64,000 bases of DNA from VAZQ01 sp963835165 (GTDB taxonomy: Bacteria; Pseudomonadota; Alphaproteobacteria; Rhizobiales; Xanthobacteraceae), in the NCBI GenBank assembly GCA_963835165.1, contig CAWIGD010000012.1:1-64000 (forward strand). Reading direction: 5' to 3'. This document shows positions 60,452 to 64,000 of this stretch, piece after piece. Position 1 is the stretch's first letter. Every line of letters starts with the position of its first letter. The notes below the pieces were generated by a model that searched no databases, was not told the origin of the DNA, and saw nothing but the letters and a program-made list of their open reading frames with translations. The position numbers were made by a program, and so were the translations under genes.

Positions 60452-60661
60452 TCAAAACGGTCCATAGAAGATCAAAAGAGGCGGAGCCTTCTGCTCCGGC
60501 GGACTGCCGCTGACCGCCGCCGAGCTCTCGCCCTGCAACGCAGCTTGTGTCCATCTGCGCGCCAGCTCGATCAGAGCCTGTTTCTCTTTTTCGGTAACGG
60601 TTGGGCGTGGCCAGCTCATCGCCTTGTCGGCGTTCTGCCGAAACTGATCAGCCTTGGACAT
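60452..60661 (-). CDS. Short conserved-type protein
   Basis: 69 residues. A helical N-terminus (MSKADQFRQNADKAMSW) and EKEKQALIELARRWTQAAL suggest a small helical protein; the C-terminal third is low in complexity. No function is known to me. GGGGAGG precedes the ATG. It diverges from the polysaccharide deacetylase gene. Confidence 0.7.
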   Translation of the reverse strand: MSKADQFRQNADKAMSWPRPTVTEKEKQALIELARRWTQAALQGESSAAVSGSPPEQKAPPLLIFYGPF

Positions 60662-60911
60662 GGACCTCCCCTGTTGCGAGCCGCCTTTAAGTCGACCGCT
60701 TTACGGGGGGCGGAGCCTGCACCCCTTTACCGCAACAGTCTGTGCAAAATTGCTCACCCGCATGCCGGCGAGGCCCCCGCGGCGGCCCGGGCAATGGCAA
60801 ATCCACTGCTCCGGGTCGGGTTTTCGTCTGGAATTGCCTCCCCCTCATTCTCGCAGTACGGTCTTTCCGATTCGTGCGGGGCGTCCAGATATCGGCGGAG
60901 CATATCGGGCC

Positions 60912-62165
60912 ATGCGCGCGACATTCGTTGCCTCATTGCTGTTGGTGTCCGTTATCCAGGGGGGAACTGCCACAGCGGGCGAGTGCCCTCCCGACGCGTT
61001 GGGGGTGGCCCGCACCATCGTGGTCGATCCGCGCGAACATCCGCGCATCGGTGCGTTCCAATACATCGAGACATTGCCGCTCAACGACAAGGAAGTCGTC
61101 CTGACCTTCGACGACGGTCCGGTGCCGCGCCACACCAGCACCGTGCTCGAGACGCTCGCATCCGAGTGTACCAAGGCGACCTTCTTCATGGTCGGTCAGA
61201 TGGCGAACGCTTATCCCGCCATGGTGCGCCGCGTTCACGACGAAGGACACACGATCGCGAACCACAGCCAAACTCATCCCTTCACCTTCAGCAGGATGTC
61301 GGTCGAGCAGGCCGCGGCGCAGATCCAGGGCGGATTTGCCTCGCTGCGTGCCGCGCTCGGCGATCCCGATGCCGTCGCGCCTTTCTTTCGCATTCCCGGG
61401 CTGCTGCGGCAGGACTTGGTCGAGCAATACCTGGCCGCGCACGGCGTCATGACCTGGAGCGTGGATGCCGTGGCCGACGACTGGACACACATCAACGCCG
61501 CCGAGATTGCACGCCGGGCCATCAGCCGGCTGGAGGCCCGGGGCAAGGGTGTTCTCCTGCTGCACGATATCCACGAGAAGACCGCGCTTGCATTTCCGGT
61601 GATCCTCAAGGAGCTCAAGGCGCGCGGCTTCAAGATCGTGCACGTGGTGCCGGCGACACCCGATCGGCCCAAGACAGTGACTGCTCCGGAGCAATGGGCG
61701 GTGCACACGACGCCGGCGCAAAAGCTTTGGCCGGGCGTGGCCGACATCGACATGGCAACGCTGCCGGCACCGGCATTGCCGGTGCCGGGCCTGGAAAGCT
61801 TCGGCCTCGCCGATCCTCCCGGTCGGACGGTCGACGTGGCCTGGGCGCGAAGCTTTCCCCGGCCGCTGCTGCGCGCGGGACATCTGCCGGCGCCGATCTC
61901 GCCGTGGCCGAGTCTGATCCCTGCGGCGCCGGTCGAGGTCGCAGGGCTGGCGGTGCCCGCCGCGGAGAACTTCCAGTATGCCCATCTGTTCGCGCTTCCA
62001 CGCACGGCCGGGGCAGGGGCAGCGGTGCGAAAACGCACGGCGTCGGCGGGACCGGTCAGACCGAAGACCCGCACCCAGCCTGTCGCGCGCGGGATAAACC
62101 CATTCGGCGGCTGGACCGGCACGCGTGCCGCTTCGCCGCCGCGGCTGTTCGGTCACCAACTGTAG
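60912..62165 (+). CDS. Exported polysaccharide deacetylase (NodB-homology domain)
   Basis: About 417 residues. A signal peptide (FVASLLLVSVIQGGTATAG) precedes a NodB domain (about 50-260): VVLTFDDGPVPRHT with the catalytic and metal Asp, NHSQTHP with the metal histidines, FFRIPGLLRQ and LLHDIHEKT with the catalytic His. A Pro/Ala-rich C-terminal region of about 150 residues has no recognised domain. It should deacetylate an N-acetylated glycan in the periplasm. The ATG at 60912 is chosen from the signal peptide; the ribosome site is weak. Confidence 0.87.
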   Translation: MRATFVASLLLVSVIQGGTATAGECPPDALGVARTIVVDPREHPRIGAFQYIETLPLNDKEVVLTFDDGPVPRHTSTVLETLASECTKATFFMVGQMANAYPAMVRRVHDEGHTIANHSQTHPFTFSRMSVEQAAAQIQGGFASLRAALGDPDAVAPFFRIPGLLRQDLVEQYLAAHGVMTWSVDAVADDWTHINAAEIARRAISRLEARGKGVLLLHDIHEKTALAFPVILKELKARGFKIVHVVPATPDRPKTVTAPEQWAVHTTPAQKLWPGVADIDMATLPAPALPVPGLESFGLADPPGRTVDVAWARSFPRPLLRAGHLPAPISPWPSLIPAAPVEVAGLAVPAAENFQYAHLFALPRTAGAGAAVRKRTASAGPVRPKTRTQPVARGINPFGGWTGTRAASPPRLFGHQL

Positions 62166-62800
62166 GCGACGGGCGCCTCACTGCTGTCATGCGCACGCCG
62201 CTGTAAGCACGGGGTGGTCGCAATGTTCTTGTTCGCCGACAGGGGCTGGCGCGGAGACGGCGCGCTGTTGCCGTTGCATGACACGTCGCACAGAAACTTT
62301 CGGCACGAACCTTCGAATACCCGAAACTAACGGCGACGTTTTCTGGTGCTGACCAACAGGTGGACCAAGGCGCGGAAATTCGGGTCACGTCGAAAGCGGT
62401 GAAGCTTTGCATGGGACGGACGCGTGGGCCGCGTAAGAAGAGACACGGACTCCCTGGTTGCGTGCGCGTATCGACAACCGGACATATCATTCCATCCAGC
62501 AACCGCGTTGCGCCTGTCCTCGACCTCCGCTGCTGAGGCCAAGGACCGGGTCATCACATCGATTTTCCCATAAAGGAGATCGGGCGGGGTGCCCCTGAAG
62601 CTGGGCGAAGCTGCCAGAGGCCATGAGCTGGCTTGAACGGTGCGGCGCTGTCGCGTTCGCGTTGATGGCCCTCACTCTGCGCCCAAAGCCCTGACGGCGC
62701 CCGCCTTCTACAGGGACGCACTACCGGAGGCGGACGGAGCTGCACCGGGAAAAAGCATCTGATAAAATCTCCAGACACGCCCCGAAATAGGGAGGCCACC
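62166..62800. other. Long intergenic region, no gene supported
   Basis: 635 bp. A 23-codon frame at 62623 (MSWLERCGAVAFALMALTLR...) has the look of a tiny hydrophobic peptide but no separate support. Minus-strand frames lack ribosome sites. The end of the region carries the promoter of the small exported protein. Confidence 0.4.
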
Positions 62801-63064
62801 ATGAGGACCATCGCCGTAGCAGCAGCAATGATCCTCCTGCTGACCGCTCACGCCACCTCGCAGAATCTGAACATGTTGGGTGGTTTGGGTGACAAGCGTC
62901 CTCTATCCGCGGAAGAGGTGGCGAAGCAAAAGGCCGCCGACGAGGCCTACAAATCGGCGGTCGGAAAAATACCCGATCAGAAATCCGCCGATCCGTGGGG
63001 AACTGTGCGTGGCGCCACTCCGTCGAAGAACAGTCAGATGAAGCCACAAACAGGCTCAAAATAG
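62801..63064 (+). CDS. Small exported protein
   Basis: 87 residues. A signal peptide (RTIAVAAAMILLLTAHATSQ) is followed by a short charged region with EEVAKQKAADEAYKSAVGKI and a disordered, polar C-terminus. Function unknown. GGGAGG precedes the ATG. It is a plausible envelope protein of the short type common in Bradyrhizobium-like genomes. Confidence 0.72.
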   Translation: MRTIAVAAAMILLLTAHATSQNLNMLGGLGDKRPLSAEEVAKQKAADEAYKSAVGKIPDQKSADPWGTVRGATPSKNSQMKPQTGSK

Positions 63065-63088
63065 GGGCGGCGCTGTCCTGACCAAGGG

Positions 63089-63253
63089 GTGGGCCAGAGG
63101 CACGGCGGTCATCAAGACTCGGGCGGATCTGCAAAAGCTGCGTCAACATTGCTCGATCTACCGGTGATCGAGGTCGTCGCTGATGAACTACGCGAGCTGG
63201 TTGAGTCCGAGTGGCCGGACCTCAATCTGCCCCCGAGGGAGCCGAACGGATAG
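63089..63253 (+). CDS. Possible 54-residue protein
   Basis: A GTG-started frame with AAGGGG nearby. The second half, VIEVVADELRELVESEWPDL, looks like real coding sequence (GC-rich third positions, amphipathic helix), while the first half is low in complexity. It could be a short gene or the tail of a lost larger gene. Confidence 0.3.
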   Translation: MGQRHGGHQDSGGSAKAASTLLDLPVIEVVADELRELVESEWPDLNLPPREPNG

Positions 63254-63446
63254 CGCCTAGATCCGATTTCCAACGCGGGAAATACATCGGCAAGCGCCTC
63301 GGCAACCGGCCACCGACGAGGCTGAGCATTTCATCCGTTCCGGCCTGCGGCGTCTGGATCGATTGCCGAGACTTGGCGTGCGTGTTCGAGCAGGAAGGGC
63401 CGCTACCCCGGCCGCCAGAGAATGCCGACTTACGTTGGTGGAGAGT

Positions 63447-63929
63447 TTACGGAGCTTGTCGATTCCAAAGTCGTGTCATGTAGGGCGTGAAGCCTTGCCG
63501 TCGGAAGAACGCGTGCGCGTCTTCATTGAAGGTCCAGACTTGCAGCGTCACAAGACTGACGCCGATTTCGCCGGCGGCGGCACGTACGGCGTTGAGCAGC
63601 GCGCTGGCGACGCCCTTTCTTCGATGGGCCGGCCGCACGCTGATATGGTGCAGATGGACCTCGTCCCAGGCGTGGCGGAGTGGCGATTCGGGCAGATGAA
63701 CGACCTCGGCATAGGCGTAACCGGCCGGCTCGGAATCGACTTCGGCAATGAAGACAAGATTGCTGGGGTTAGCGAGCAGCCTACGCGCGACCGTTGCCGG
63801 GAACGTATCCGGCCCAGGTGGCTTGAAGTGCTCGGGCAGAGCAGACGCATGCAGGCTTTGGACGTCGGTATTGAGGAATGAAAGCACTTCAGCGTCTGCT
63901 TCGCTTGCACGTCGTACGGCGCCATTCAT
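63447..63929 (-). CDS. GNAT-family N-acetyltransferase
   Basis: 160 residues. The acetyl-CoA motif is HHISVRPAHRRKGVASALLN, followed by a beta strand and FFRRQGFTPYMTRLW, typical of GNAT enzymes. The substrate is unknown. GACAGGA precedes the ATG. It is monocistronic at the right edge of the window. Confidence 0.88.
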   Translation of the reverse strand: MNGAVRRASEADAEVLSFLNTDVQSLHASALPEHFKPPGPDTFPATVARRLLANPSNLVFIAEVDSEPAGYAYAEVVHLPESPLRHAWDEVHLHHISVRPAHRRKGVASALLNAVRAAAGEIGVSLVTLQVWTFNEDAHAFFRRQGFTPYMTRLWNRQAP

Positions 63930-64000
63930 AATCCTGTCTCTCGTCCTGGCACTACCGCGGCAATGCTGACAACGGATTGCACGCGGCTAGTGTCCCGTTT

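Noticed and set aside
62623..62694. A 23-codon hydrophobic peptide frame
   Set aside because: Short enough to arise by chance; no terminator or clear promoter as seen for the 55007 peptide.

Overview
The window looks like chromosome of an alphaproteobacterium of the order Hyphomicrobiales (Bradyrhizobium / Rhodopseudomonas / Xanthobacteraceae-like). The evidence is high GC, the divergent phyR / nepR-ecfG general stress response (GSR) locus with GGAAC-N16-CGTT promoters, HWE-family kinase chemistry, a cobalamin riboswitch-led btu operon and several short proteins of rhizobial type. No phage, CRISPR array or complete insertion sequence was seen.

Layout. (1) 0.2-11.3 kb: a plus-strand catabolic cluster: a three-subunit molybdenum hydroxylase (large, FAD and 2Fe-2S subunits), a cupin, an amidohydrolase, an AMP-forming acyl-CoA ligase, a YciI-like protein, a beta-hydroxyacid dehydrogenase and a two-domain extradiol-type (VOC) dioxygenase. 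The set suggests breakdown of an N-heterocyclic or amino-substituted aromatic compound; the substrate is unknown. (2) 11.4-20 kb: lipase-like protein, an ICMT-like methyltransferase broken by a frameshift, SDR, SGNH hydrolase, B12-binding radical SAM protein, small secreted proteins and an ABC substrate-binding protein. (3) 20-27 kb: the GSR region: HWE kinase, a C-rich small-RNA candidate, csbD, a DUF883-like protein, phyR, nepR-ecfG, a DUF1328 protein and a low-affinity iron permease-like protein, with several EcfG-type promoters. (4) 27-32.7 kb: ornithine cyclodeaminase-like protein, a frameshifted L,D-transpeptidase, a tripartite-transporter binding protein, a fluoroacetate dehalogenase-like hydrolase and a truncated dctA remnant. 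(5) 32.8-38.8 kb: cobalamin riboswitch, methyltransferase, TonB receptor and BtuFCD-type ABC importer, overlapping one another end to start from the methyltransferase onward.

(6) 39-51 kb: a winged-helix/TPR regulator, a Tat-exported hydrolase and a membrane-lipid cluster: PlcP-like phosphoesterase preceded by a candidate Pho box, phosphatidylserine decarboxylase, a class III PLP enzyme, an Mpo1-like membrane protein, a PmtA-like methyltransferase and an Agt-like glycosyltransferase, bracketed by two paralogous flippase-like membrane proteins. This fits phosphate-starvation lipid remodelling. (7) 51-64 kb: a degenerate tRNA-like sequence, 2OG oxygenase, outer-membrane protein, DTW-domain tRNA modifier, a 30-residue membrane peptide, amine oxidase, a MetE-like protein, an ArsR/MFS pair, small stress-type proteins, polysaccharide deacetylase and a GNAT acetyltransferase.

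Three otherwise intact genes are broken by apparent 1-nt indels (about 955, 12841 and 29375). They could be assembly errors or recent pseudogenes. The dctA remnant is a genuine truncation.
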